NCBI RefSeq assembly: GCF_900110555.1
Contig: NZ_FOEE01000021.1
Coordinates: forward strand, 1 to 56,368
Reading direction: 5' to 3'
Source: Trujillonella endophytica
Lineage (GTDB): Bacteria; Actinomycetota; Actinomycetes; Mycobacteriales; Geodermatophilaceae
DNA length: 56,368 bases
Made by a program: the position numbers and the translations under genes
Part shown: positions 1-8,086 of the stretch, piece by piece
Numbering within the stretch: position 1 is the stretch's first letter
Layout: each line of letters opens with the position of its first letter
Notes under the pieces: generated by a model
Told to the model about the DNA's origin: nothing
The model's database searches: none
Seen by the model: the letters and a program-made list of their open reading frames with translations, nothing else

Positions 1-117
1 GAACTCCGCATCGCCCAGCAGCCTGCCGGTGCCGTCGATCGCAGCCGCGTGGTGGGTCCGGCCGTGGGTGTCCACGCCGCCGAAGACATCCAGCCCCGTA
101 CTCGCCATGATGGTCAT
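1..117 (-). mobile_element. IS110-family transposase, N-terminal fragment cut by window edge
   Basis: The minus strand opens a reading frame at an ATG ending at 117 (a second ATG at 108) that reads MTIMASTGLDVFGG, then GVDTH, and continues open through base 1. The VFGGVDTHxxTHHAA pattern is the N-terminal DEDD-type catalytic segment of IS110-family transposases, with the Asp of GVDTH as the first acidic residue. Only about 39 codons are visible, so whether the element is intact cannot be judged. IS110 elements usually lack terminal inverted repeats, so no end can be placed in the non-coding stretch 118-354, where I see nothing else clear. Confidence 0.75.
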
Positions 118-354
118 CGCCGTCCTTGTCGCTCGCACCGATGAGACGGCACGCACCGAGCCGGACGAGGCGGACAGGACAGTGATGGGCGCCTCTTGCA
201 CAGGCTCCTATGAGGTCACGGACGTCCCGCCCGGTGACGTGCAGGGACGGGGCCACCCCCACACGGCCGACACATCCCACAGCAGGACAGCAAGGCGTCG
301 GTCAGGCGGAGAGTCAGACCACCAGGGGTGACCCCGTCCTCTCCATCCTCACTG

Positions 355-1580
355 TCAGGCGTGGGCGGGGGTGCCGATGAGGATCTGGGTGCCGTCGGGG
401 CGGTAGGTGCGCCATCGGGCTTGGGGTGGGGCGGTGTCGTCGCGGTCGACGCGGAAGCCGTGGTGGACCTTGGCGTGGTGGCGTTCGCCTGGCTCGAGTC
501 GGCCCCTGTGCAGGGTCCCGCCGCGAGCTTGCGAGCGGTGGGGGGCGCAGGGGTCCTTTTATCGCAGTACCAGCGGGGGGCTTCGCAGCCGGCGAACACG
601 CAGTGCTGGTCGCGGTGTTCGACGGCTCTGCGGATGTGGGGTGGGACGACGCGTTGGTCGCGGCCGACGTCGAGGGGGAGTCCGTCGGGGTCGAGCAGGA
701 GGCGGGTGAGGGTGGCGTCGCAGGCCAGCCAGCGGGTGCGGGCGGCCGAGAGGCGGGTGCCGGTGCCGGTGGTGGCCGCGCCCGGGCCGGTGGCGGGGTC
801 GACCAGGTCCTCCACACCGATGGTGGCGATGACGTGCGGTCTGACGGTGCGCAGCACGGGGAGCTTTCCGGCGGCGAGGGCGGTGTCGGCGAGCTGGACA
901 AGGGCGTCACCGGTGCGCTGGGCGCGGGTGCGCTGGTCGTCGGCGCAGCGGCTCGCGGCGGCGATGGCTTCCAGGGCGGTGGCGACCTTCTGCCCGCCGA
1001 CGGCATCGAGTTCGCCGCGGATGGTCCAGGTTCCGTCGGGATGCTGGACCAGGGTCACCGAGCGTTCTTCGGTGGGGTCGGGTTCGGGTCCGTCGGGGTC
1101 GAGCTTGGCCAGGTAGTCGGCGACCGCGAGTTCCAGGTCGCGGTGGGTGCCGCGGCTGGCCAGCTGCACCAGGGCGGTTTCGACGGCGGCGACGTCGATG
1201 CCCCGGGTCGCGGCCAGGTCGAGGTGGACCGGGGTGGCGATCTTGGCGATCACCGTGACCTGGTCGGCGCCCAGCACCCCATCGGTGAACGCCCGCGCGG
1301 TGGCCGGCAGTAGTTCCAGCACCCGGCCCTGGGCCACGACCCGGGACGCGGAGGCGCCGGAGACGCGGGCGTGCCCGCGCAGCCACAGCGTCGCGTTCTT
1401 CGCTCCGTCGCACTCCGCGGCACCCCGCACGTCCACCCGCCGCGCCACCCGGGTCAGCGCGGCGGCGATCCGATGCGAAGCCGTCACCAGCTCACGGGTG
1501 TGCTCCAGCAGCAGGCCGTCGGGCAGCTCGTCGAGGTCCAGCGTCGCGAGCGCGTCCAGCGCCGACTGCAGCTTGCCCAT
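355..1580 (-). pseudogene. DUF222/HNH endonuclease (13E12-type), frame-broken in the HNH domain
   Basis: From the ATG at 1580 the frame encodes a typical DUF222 domain (roughly residues 1-300), followed by the start of the HNH motif: HIRRAVEHRD, CVFAGCEAP, RWYCD. Just after WYCD (about base 561) the expected AHH residues are missing and the frame turns into low-complexity Pro/Ala/Thr up to a stop at 216. The true C-terminus lies in another frame from about 525 to a TGA at 355: ERHHAKVHHGF, then a tail with RTYRPDGTQILIG. The gene has therefore suffered indel damage that removes the catalytic histidines and shifts the frame. These proteins are multicopy in actinobacteria and carry a nuclease-like domain. 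Sequencing error cannot be excluded, but the stretch between the frames also looks eroded. Confidence 0.8.
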
Positions 1581-1597
1581 GACGCCTCCCCACCGCT

Positions 1598-1613
1598 TCG
1601 AATATGTGTTCGA
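1598..1613. promoter_or_regulatory. LexA (SOS) box upstream of the DUF222-HNH pseudogene
   Basis: The sequence TCGAATATGTGTTCGA differs at one position from the perfect actinobacterial LexA palindrome TCGAAC-N4-GTTCGA. It lies 17 bp upstream of the ATG at 1580. 13E12-family genes in M. tuberculosis are known LexA targets, so the placement makes sense. The link to LexA is inferred from the motif. Confidence 0.7.
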
Positions 1614-1710
1614 TTCTAGCGGTGGGGAGGCCCCGGAGCAACGCGAATCCGCAGGTCAGACGATGTATCCACAGATCCGAAGAGCCTCTTGACGAGGCCG
1701 GCTCGACGTC

Positions 1711-2667
1711 TCAACGCGGGGAGGACCGCCCCGCCAACCGCGCCGCGACCGCCAGCGCCGCCGACGCCGTCCACACCGCGCGGGACAGCCGCACCGCCCG
1801 CGGGACGTCGCCCGCCAGCGGCGGCCGGCCGCTGCCCAGGCCGGGGCGCACCTCCACCCGGTCGCCGTAGACGTTGCGGCCGCCCAGCCGCAGGCCCAGC
1901 GCCCCGGCGAGGGCGGCCTCGCAGCGGCCGGAGTTGGGGCTGGGGTGGGCCGACCCGTCGCGCAGCCAGGCGCGCAGCGCACCGGACGGCGACCCACCCG
2001 TCGCCGGGGCCACCGCCACGGTGAGCGCCGCGGTCAGCCGCGCCGGCACCCAGTTGGCGACGTCGTCCGCGCGGGCCGCCGCCCAGCCGAACCGGGCGTA
2101 CCGCGCGGACCGGTGTCCCACCATCGCGTCGAGGGTGTTGACCGCGCGGTAGGCGGCGAGCCCGGGCAGCCCGGCCACGGCGCCCCAGAACAGCGGCGCG
2201 ACCGCGGCGTCGGAGGTGTTCTCGGCGACCGACTCGACCGTGGCGCGGGCGAGCTCGCCGGCGTCGAGCGCCGACGGGTCGCGGCCGGCCAGGGCGGGCA
2301 GCAGCTCTCGGGCCGCCGCGAGGTCGCCGGTGCCGAGCGCCACGTACATGTCGCGGGCGGCCCGGCCCAGGGACGTCCCGCCCAGCACGGTCCAGGTGAC
2401 CGCCGCGGTGACCAGGGCCCGCGGAACCGGCCGGCCGCGGGTGGCCCGGTCGAGCAGCGCGCCGCCCGCCCCGACGCCCCCGACCAGGAGCGCGGCGTAC
2501 CCCGCGCCGGCCGCCCGGGAGTCGTGCCAGATCCCCCGCTCCAGCGCCGCCGCCACCGTGCCGAACCCGGCCACGGGGTGCAGTCGCCGGGGGTCGGCCA
2601 GCAGGAGGTCGGCCGCCGCGCCCAGGGCCAGGCCGGCCGCCGTCGCCAGGTCCCGGTCGGCGCGCAT
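1711..2667 (-). CDS. cobD: Adenosylcobinamide-phosphate synthase CobD/CbiB
   Basis: Integral-membrane enzyme of late cobalamin synthesis that attaches the aminopropanol (phosphate) arm to adenosylcobyric acid. The protein shows the family pattern: an N-terminal DLLLADPRRLHPVAGFG motif, a central ATVESVAENTSDAAVAPLFW block and AYRAVNTLDAMVGH, followed by ANWVPARLTA and a C-terminal hydrophobic segment. About 318 residues from the ATG at 2667, normal for CbiB. ATGs at 2676 and 2709 are in frame, but the one at 2709 would overlap the divergent def start at 2708. The gene is divergent from def-cobL-cobM, the first block of corrin genes. Confidence 0.93.
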   Translation of the reverse strand: MRADRDLATAAGLALGAAADLLLADPRRLHPVAGFGTVAAALERGIWHDSRAAGAGYAALLVGGVGAGGALLDRATRGRPVPRALVTAAVTWTVLGGTSLGRAARDMYVALGTGDLAAARELLPALAGRDPSALDAGELARATVESVAENTSDAAVAPLFWGAVAGLPGLAAYRAVNTLDAMVGHRSARYARFGWAAARADDVANWVPARLTAALTVAVAPATGGSPSGALRAWLRDGSAHPSPNSGRCEAALAGALGLRLGGRNVYGDRVEVRPGLGSGRPPLAGDVPRAVRLSRAVWTASAALAVAARLAGRSSPR

Positions 2668-2707
2668 GTCGCCCATCGTGCCAACCGCCGTCCCTACTAT
2701 CGCCGGC

Positions 2708-3256
2708 ATGCGTCTGCCCGGCCGTTACGACGGCGTCGCGAAGCCGATCGTCACCTACGGCAGCAACCCGGTGCTGCACCGGCCGTGCGCGCCGGTGACC
2801 GAGTTCGGCCGGGACCTGCGCCGCCTGGTCCTCGACATGTTCGCCAGCATGGAGGCCGCCGACGGCGTCGGCCTGGCCGCCAACCAGATCGGCGTCGACG
2901 CGCGGCTGTTCGTCATCGACTGCCCGGACGCGGCGGGGGAGGACGTCGTCGGCTACGTGGTCAACCCGGTGCTGACGATCCTGGAACCCGTCGACGAGGA
3001 GCCCGCCGAGGAGGTCACCGAGGAGGGCTGCCTGTCGGTCCCCGGGCCGTACGCCGAGCTGCCGCGGGCGTTCCGGGCACGGGTGGACGGCGTCGACGCC
3101 GACGGCAACCCGGTGCGCATCGAGGCGACCGGCATGGCGGCCCGTTGCCTGCAGCACGAGGTCGACCACCTGGACGGCACGGTCTACGTCGACCGGCTGC
3201 CCGAGGAACTGCGCGAGCAGCTGCTCGCCGAGTCACGGACGGGGGTCCGGTCGTGA
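2708..3256 (+). CDS. def: Peptide deformylase
   Basis: Removes the N-formyl group from nascent proteins in the cytosol. All three deformylase motifs are present in the 182-residue product: GVGLAANQ (motif 1), EGCLSVP (motif 2, metal-binding Cys) and QHEVDHLDG (motif 3, HExxH metal site). The ATG at 2708 gives the conventional start. Its TGA overlaps the GTG of cobL by 4 bp (GTGA), so it is probably translated together with the cobalamin genes although the function is unrelated. Actinobacteria commonly carry more than one def copy; whether this is the main one cannot be told here. Confidence 0.95.
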   Translation: MRLPGRYDGVAKPIVTYGSNPVLHRPCAPVTEFGRDLRRLVLDMFASMEAADGVGLAANQIGVDARLFVIDCPDAAGEDVVGYVVNPVLTILEPVDEEPAEEVTEEGCLSVPGPYAELPRAFRARVDGVDADGNPVRIEATGMAARCLQHEVDHLDGTVYVDRLPEELREQLLAESRTGVRS

Positions 3257-4479
3257 GCGGGACGCCGGTGGGCGCGGGCACGCCGATCGTCGTCGTCGGC
3301 GTCGGTGCCGACGGCTGGGAGGGGCTGGCGCCGACCTCCCGCGCCGAGGTGGAGCGGGCCGAGGTGCTGATGGGCAGTGCGCGGCAGCTCGGGCTGGTGC
3401 CCGAGTCGGTGACCGCGCAGCGGGTTCCCTGGCCCTCGCCGCTGACCGAGGCGCTGCCCGGCCTCGTCGAGGAGCACGCCGGCAAGGCCGTCGTCGTCCT
3501 GGCCAGCGGCGACCCGATGCTGTCCGGGATCGGCACCACCCTCACGAAGCTGCTGGGGGCCGAGCGGGTGCGGGTGCTCCCGGCGCCGTCGTCGGTGTCG
3601 CTGGCCTGCGCCCGGCTGGGCTGGGCGGTCGAGGACACCTGCGTCGTCAGCCTGGTCGGGCGGCCGGTCGAGCTGCTGCACCCGCACGTGCAGCCCGGCG
3701 CCCGGCTGCTGGTGCTCGGTTCCGACGGCGACACCCCGGCAGAGGTGGCGCGGCTGCTGTCGGACCGCGGCTACGGGCAGAGCCTGATCACGGTGCTGGC
3801 CGGGCTCGGCGGGCCGGACGAGACGGTGCGCACGGGCACCGCGGCCACCTGGTCGCAGCCGGCGCCTGCGCTGGTGGTCACGGCGGTCGAGTGCCGGGCC
3901 GAGCGGGGCACGATGCCGCTGCCGACCACGCCCGGGCTGCCCGACGGCGCCTACGAGTCCGACGGCCAGCTCACCAAGTCCGAGGTCCGCGCCGTCACGC
4001 TGTCGCGGCTGGCCGCCGTCCCCGGTCAGCTCCTCTGGGACATCGGCGCCGGCGCCGGCTCGGTCGGCATCGAGTGGATGCGCGCGCACCCGAACTGCCG
4101 CGCGGTCGCCGTCGAGGCCGACGAGGAGCGTGCTGCGCGGATCGCCCGCAACGCCGCCCGCCTCGGGGTGCCGTACCTGCGCGTGGTGCACGGGCACGCG
4201 CCCGACGTGCTGGGCCGGCTGGGCTCCCCGGACGCCATCTTCATCGGCGGCGGGCTGACCACCCCGCTGCTGCTGGAGAGCTGCTGGGACGCGCTGCCGC
4301 CCGGCGGCCGCCTGGTGGCCAACGCGGTGACGGTGGAGAGCGAGGCGGTGCTCGGCACCTGGCACGGCCGGGTCGGCGGCGAGCTGGTGCGGGTGTCGGT
4401 GCAGCGCGCCGAGCCGGTCGGCTCCTTCACCGGCTGGAAGGCCGCGATGCCGGTGACCATCTGGAGCGTCACGCGGTGA
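3253..4479 (+). CDS. cobL: Precorrin-6Y C5,15-methyltransferase (decarboxylating) CobL (CbiE-CbiT fusion)
   Basis: Methylates C5 and C15 of the corrin ring and decarboxylates the C12 acetate chain. Two domains are visible in 408 residues: an N-terminal CbiE-type tetrapyrrole methylase (IVVVGVGADGWEGL, later VVLASGDPMLSGIG) and, from about residue 225, a CbiT-type Rossmann methyltransferase (GQLTKSEVRAVTLSRL, LLWDIGAGAGSVGIEWM, DAIFIGGG). Starts at a GTG overlapping the def stop. Followed by a strong 18-bp hairpin and then cobM, so it is the middle gene of def-cobL-cobM. Confidence 0.95.
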   Translation: MSGTPVGAGTPIVVVGVGADGWEGLAPTSRAEVERAEVLMGSARQLGLVPESVTAQRVPWPSPLTEALPGLVEEHAGKAVVVLASGDPMLSGIGTTLTKLLGAERVRVLPAPSSVSLACARLGWAVEDTCVVSLVGRPVELLHPHVQPGARLLVLGSDGDTPAEVARLLSDRGYGQSLITVLAGLGGPDETVRTGTAATWSQPAPALVVTAVECRAERGTMPLPTTPGLPDGAYESDGQLTKSEVRAVTLSRLAAVPGQLLWDIGAGAGSVGIEWMRAHPNCRAVAVEADEERAARIARNAARLGVPYLRVVHGHAPDVLGRLGSPDAIFIGGGLTTPLLLESCWDALPPGGRLVANAVTVESEAVLGTWHGRVGGELVRVSVQRAEPVGSFTGWKAAMPVTIWSVTR

Positions 4480-4496
4480 TGGTGCAGATCCCCGTC

Positions 4497-4553
4497 GATC
4501 ATCGGCGGGTGGCTGCCGCCACGCCGGGCGCGCACAGCCACCTGCCGATGATC
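4497..4553. repeat. 18-bp inverted repeat (hairpin) between cobL and cobM
   Basis: Left arm 4497-4514 (GATCATCGGCGGGTGGCT) and right arm 4536-4553 (AGCCACCTGCCGATGATC) pair along all 18 positions, with a single G-U wobble and a 21-nt loop. No T-run follows, so it is not a classical intrinsic terminator. It fills most of the 91-bp cobL-cobM gap. A 31-codon ORF starting with the ATG at 4479, overlapping the cobL stop, reads through it, but nothing else supports that peptide. Confidence 0.85.
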
Positions 4554-4570
4554 AACGGGGGAACCGCCGC

Positions 4571-5311
4571 GTGACCGTCCACTTCATCGGGGCCGGGCCG
4601 GGGGCCGCGGACCTCGTCACCCTGCGCGCGGCCCGGCTGATCGCCTCCTGCCCGGTGTGCCTGTACGCGGGCGCGCTGGTGCCGCGCGAGCTGCTGGCGA
4701 CGGCCCCCATCGGCGCCCGCCTGGTCGACACCGCCGACCTCGACCTGGACGCGATCACCGCCGAGCTGGTGATCGCGCACGAGGCGGGCCTCGACGTCGC
4801 CCGGCTGCACTCGGGAGACCCCTCGGTCTACAGCGCCATGGCCGAGCAGATGCGCCGCCTCGACGCCGCCGGGGTGCCCTACGAGGTGGTGCCGGGGGTG
4901 CCGTCGTTCGCCGCGGCCGCCGCCGCGCTCAAGCGGGAGCTGACCGTGCCCGGGGTGGCGCAGACCGTCGTCCTCACCCGGACCTCCGCCCGCTCCACGC
5001 CGATGCCGCCGGGGGAGACCCTCGCCGCGTACGCGGCGACCGGCGCGACGCTCGTGCTGCACCTGGCCGTGCAGCGGCTGGGCGAGCTGGCCCCGGAGCT
5101 GGCCGGGCACTACGGCGCGGACTGCCCGGCCGCGGTCGTCGCCTTCGCCAGCCGGGACGACGAGGTGGTGCTGCGCGGCACGCTGGCCGACATCGCGGCG
5201 CAGGTCGAGGAGGCGGGCATCCGCCGGACGGCGATCGTGGTCGTCGGGCCGGCGCTGGCCGCGGAGCAGTTCCCCGACAGCCACCTGTACTCGACGACCC
5301 GCCCCCGCTGA
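4571..5311 (+). CDS. cobM: Precorrin-4 C11-methyltransferase
   Basis: SAM-dependent tetrapyrrole methylase (CobM/CbiF) that methylates C11 of precorrin-4. The 246-residue product has the family signatures VHFIGAGPGAADLVTLRA at the N-terminus, YAGALVP, RLHSGDPSVYSA and EVVPGVPSFAAAAAAL, and ends with the conserved SHLYSTTRPR tail. GTG start at 4571 after a GGGGGA stretch. Last gene of def-cobL-cobM, followed directly by a hairpin shared with the convergent cbiD. Confidence 0.96.
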   Translation: MTVHFIGAGPGAADLVTLRAARLIASCPVCLYAGALVPRELLATAPIGARLVDTADLDLDAITAELVIAHEAGLDVARLHSGDPSVYSAMAEQMRRLDAAGVPYEVVPGVPSFAAAAAALKRELTVPGVAQTVVLTRTSARSTPMPPGETLAAYAATGATLVLHLAVQRLGELAPELAGHYGADCPAAVVAFASRDDEVVLRGTLADIAAQVEEAGIRRTAIVVVGPALAAEQFPDSHLYSTTRPR

Positions 5312-5313
5312 TG

Positions 5314-5354
5314 CGGAGTGCGACAGCGCAGGAAACCTGCGCTCTCACACTCCG
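5314..5354. terminator. Bidirectional hairpin terminator between cobM and cbiD
   Basis: A 19-nt left arm (5314-5332) and right arm (5336-5354) pair with two mismatches around an AAA loop: CGGAGTG...GCGCAGG against CCTGCGC...CACTCCG. It sits exactly between the stops of the convergent genes cobM and cbiD. The lack of a T-tract is usual in high-GC actinobacteria. Confidence 0.65.
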
Positions 5355-5355
5355 G

Positions 5356-6438
5356 CTAGGAGCGGCCGACGATCGTGCCCGCGCGGTCGATGACCACGAC
5401 GTCGACCTCGACCGGCGCCCCGCGCAGCACCCCGAGCGCGGTGGCGCGGGCGCCGGCCGCCACCAGGTCGCCCAGCGGGAACCCGGCGGCGGCGCACTGC
5501 TGCAGCGCGTCGAGCGCGGTGTTCGCGCCGCGCACGCCCTCGACCAGCCCCGGCGCGCCCCCGCCGTCGCGGACCAGCGCGGCCAGCGCCTCGAACGACA
5601 CCTGCGAGCGCCCGGAGTGCAGGTCCAGGTGGCCCTCGGCGAGCTTGGCCAGCTTGCCGATGCCGCCGGCCACGGTCAGCCGCGGCACCGGGTGCCGGCG
5701 CAGGTACTTGAGCACCGCGCCGGCGAAGTCGCCCATGTCCAGCAGCGCGTCCTCGGGGAGGTCGTGCAGCCGCTGGGCGACCCGCTCGCTGGTGGAGCCG
5801 GTGCATCCGGCGACGTGGGTGCGCCCGGCCGCCCGGGCGACGTCGATGCCGCGGCGGATCGAGTCGATCCACGACGAGCACGAGTAGGGGACGACGACGC
5901 CGGTCGTGCCGAGGATCGACAGCCCGCCGAGGATCCCCAGCCGCGGGTTCCAGGTGCGCCGGGCCAGCTCCTCGCCGTCGGCCACCGACACCTCGACGAC
6001 GACGTCGCCGGTGCCGCCGTGCCGGGCGGCGACCGCGGCCACGTGCTCGCCGATGAAGCGTCGGGGCATCGGGTTGATCGCCGGCTCGCCCACCGCCAGC
6101 GGCAGCCCCGGCTTGGTCACCGTGCCGACGCCGGGACCGGCGCGGAAGGTGACCCCCGTGCCCGGCGGGGCCAGCAGCACCCGCGAGGAGACGAGCGCGC
6201 CGTGGGTGACGTCCGGGTCGTCGCCGGCGTCCTTGACGACGCCGACGGTCGCCTCGACGCCGGGCACGAGCGCCTCCCGGGCCAGCGCGAACGACGGGTG
6301 CCGGTCGTTGGGGAGGTCGATGGTCACCGGATCCGGGAACTCCCCGGTCAGGAGCGCGGTGTAGGCCGCGGTGGCCGCGGCGGTCGCGCAGGCGCCGGTC
6401 GTCCAGCCGTGCCGCAGCCCGGTGCCCTCCCCGCTCAC
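5356..6438 (-). CDS. cbiD: Cobalt-precorrin-5B C1-methyltransferase CbiD
   Basis: CbiD methylates C1 of the corrin ring in the oxygen-independent branch. Family motifs: GLRHGWTTGACATAAATAA near the N-terminus, TVTKPGLPLAVGEPAINPMP, NPRLGILGGLSILGTTG, GCTGSTSE and TVAGGIGKLAKLAEGHLDLH. The frame opens at an ATG at 6534, but the first 32 residues are Arg-rich and unlike the family. The GTG at 6438 (VSGEGTGLRHGW) gives a 360-residue protein of normal length, so I prefer it. It stands alone on the minus strand, convergent with cobM and divergent from cobK. No CobF is seen in the window. Confidence 0.93.
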   Translation of the reverse strand: MSGEGTGLRHGWTTGACATAAATAAYTALLTGEFPDPVTIDLPNDRHPSFALAREALVPGVEATVGVVKDAGDDPDVTHGALVSSRVLLAPPGTGVTFRAGPGVGTVTKPGLPLAVGEPAINPMPRRFIGEHVAAVAARHGGTGDVVVEVSVADGEELARRTWNPRLGILGGLSILGTTGVVVPYSCSSWIDSIRRGIDVARAAGRTHVAGCTGSTSERVAQRLHDLPEDALLDMGDFAGAVLKYLRRHPVPRLTVAGGIGKLAKLAEGHLDLHSGRSQVSFEALAALVRDGGGAPGLVEGVRGANTALDALQQCAAAGFPLGDLVAAGARATALGVLRGAPVEVDVVVIDRAGTIVGRS

Positions 6439-6630
6439 GTCGACAGCATGCCTGGCGCGGCGCCGGCGACGCGGAACCGCCCGGATGCCGATGGTGGCGG
6501 CTTCCGCGCCCTGGGAAGGCGCCACCATCCGCATCGCGGCGAACGGCGGGTCCCGGGCGGACGGGCTGGGTGCGCGGCGTGAGCGGACAGGGGCGTGAGC
6601 ATCGCAGCGAGGAACGAGCGAGGAGCAGAG

Positions 6631-6656
6631 CGGCCCGCGGGAGCGGCCCGCGGGAG
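6631..6656. repeat. Two tandem 13-bp units upstream of cobK
   Basis: CGGCCCGCGGGAG occurs twice head to tail (6631-6643 and 6644-6656), immediately before the GTG start of cobK. The second copy supplies the GGGAG that looks like the ribosome binding site. The rest of the 224-bp cbiD-cobK gap is purine-rich (6601-6630) with no clear promoter. Confidence 0.7.
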
Positions 6657-6662
6657 CGAACC

Positions 6663-7418
6663 GTGAGCAGCGTGACCGGACGGGTGCTCGTGCTCGGCGG
6701 CACCGGCGAGGCCCGGCGGCTGGCCGCGGAACTCGTCGCCGCGGGCGTGGACGTGCTCAGCTCCCTCGCCGGGCGGGTGGCCGAGCCCGTGCTGCCGGAG
6801 GGCCGGGTGCGGGTCGGCGGGTTCGGCGGAGTCGAGGGGCTGGCGCAGGCGCTCGCGGGGGTCGACGTCGTCGTCGACGCGACCCATCCCTTCGCGGCGG
6901 GCATGACCGCCCACGCGGCGGCCGCGGCCACGGCGACCGGAACCCCGCTGCTGCGCCTGCAGCGGCCCGGCTGGACGGCGGGCCCCGGCGACGACTGGCG
7001 CTGGGTGGACTCGCTGGTCGAGGCCGCCGACGAGGTCTCGGCGTGCGCGTCGGTGTTCGTCACCACCGGCCGGCAGGGGCTCGCCGCGTTCGCCGGCCTG
7101 ACGGGCGCGGTCCTCGTGCGCTCGGTCGATCCGCCCGAGCCCCCGTTGCCAGCGCGGTGCACCGTCGTCCTCGGCCGCGGGCCGTTCACCGTCCCCGAGG
7201 AGGCGGCGCTGATGCGGGAGCACGCCGTCGACGTGCTGGTCACCAAGGACAGCGGCGGGGGGATGACCTCGGCCAAGCTCACCGCCGCCCGCGAGCTGCG
7301 GATCCCCGTGGTGCTGGTCCGCCGCCCGCCGCTGCCGGCCGGCGTCCCGGTCGTCGCGACGGTGGCCGAGGCGGTGGGGTGGCTGCAGGGGAGTCGGCCG
7401 GGCGATGCCGGGTCCTGA
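6663..7418 (+). CDS. cobK: Precorrin-6A/cobalt-precorrin-6A reductase
   Basis: NAD(P)H-dependent reductase of precorrin-6A. The 251-residue product from the GTG at 6663 starts with the nucleotide-binding motif VLVLGGTGEARRLA. It carries VVDATHPFAAGMT, VFVTTGRQGLAAF and LVTKDSGGGMTSAKL, all characteristic of CobK/CbiJ. GGGAG lies 6 bp upstream of the start; an alternative GTG is at 6672. The stop overlaps the next gene (HAD hydrolase) by 14 bp, suggesting coupled translation. Confidence 0.95.
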   Translation: MSSVTGRVLVLGGTGEARRLAAELVAAGVDVLSSLAGRVAEPVLPEGRVRVGGFGGVEGLAQALAGVDVVVDATHPFAAGMTAHAAAAATATGTPLLRLQRPGWTAGPGDDWRWVDSLVEAADEVSACASVFVTTGRQGLAAFAGLTGAVLVRSVDPPEPPLPARCTVVLGRGPFTVPEEAALMREHAVDVLVTKDSGGGMTSAKLTAARELRIPVVLVRRPPLPAGVPVVATVAEAVGWLQGSRPGDAGS

Positions 7419-8082
7419 CGGACGGTCGTCGCGCGGCCTGCGGGGCCGCCTGGTGCTGTTCGACCTCGACGGCACGCTGGTCGACTCGACGCCCGGCATC
7501 TGGGCCTCGGTGGCGGTCGCGGCGGCGGAGCTGGGACTGCCGGAGCCGACTGCGGCCCAGCTGCGGAACATGGTGGGTCCGCCGCTGCAGGACGGGTTCG
7601 CCCTCGTCCTCGGGGTGCCTCCGGACGACGTGCCGCGGGCCGTGACCGCGTACCGGGCGCACTACGCCGCGGGTGCGCTGCTGGACGTCGCGGTCTACGA
7701 CGGCGTTCCGGAGCTGCTGGCGGCGCTGGCCGGCGCCGGGGCCCTCCTCGCGGTCGCCACCAGCAAGCCCGAGCCCTTCGCCGTCCGCGTGCTGGAGCAC
7801 ACCGGGCTGCTGGGGGCGTTCGCGTCGGTGCACGGGGCGACGCTGGACGGCGCCGTCCGGCACAAGGAGCAGGTGGTCGCCGCGGCGCTGGCGACCCATC
7901 CCGGCGGGCGGGACGCGGTGCTGATCGGCGACCGCGAGCACGACGTCCGGGGGGCCGCCGCGCACGGGCTGCCGTGCCTCGGCGCGGGGTGGGGCCCGGC
8001 GCCCGGGGAACTGCGCGCGGCCGGGGCGGCGGCCGTGGCCCGCACCCCGGCGGAGGCGCTGGCCCTGCTCGCCGACGTGTGA
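7405..8082 (+). CDS. HAD-superfamily phosphatase, phosphoglycolate-phosphatase/Gph-like
   Basis: A 225-residue haloacid-dehalogenase-type hydrolase. Motif I is LVLFDLDGTLVDSTPG (nucleophile Asp in DLDGT), motif II is AVATSKPEPFA, a lysine follows in VRHKEQV and motif IV is VLIGDREHDVRGA. The helical cap between motifs I and II is subclass IA. Substrate unknown; Gph-like enzymes act on phosphoglycolate or pyrophosphate. It overlaps the cobK end by 14 bp, so it may be co-expressed, but no cobalamin role follows from sequence. Confidence 0.85.
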   Translation: MPGPDGRSSRGLRGRLVLFDLDGTLVDSTPGIWASVAVAAAELGLPEPTAAQLRNMVGPPLQDGFALVLGVPPDDVPRAVTAYRAHYAAGALLDVAVYDGVPELLAALAGAGALLAVATSKPEPFAVRVLEHTGLLGAFASVHGATLDGAVRHKEQVVAAALATHPGGRDAVLIGDREHDVRGAAAHGLPCLGAGWGPAPGELRAAGAAAVARTPAEALALLADV

Positions 8083-8086
8083 CGGA

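Noticed and set aside
4479-4574. 31-codon gene between cobL and cobM
   Set aside because: It spans the 18-bp hairpin and has no protein-like features; kept only as part of the hairpin finding.
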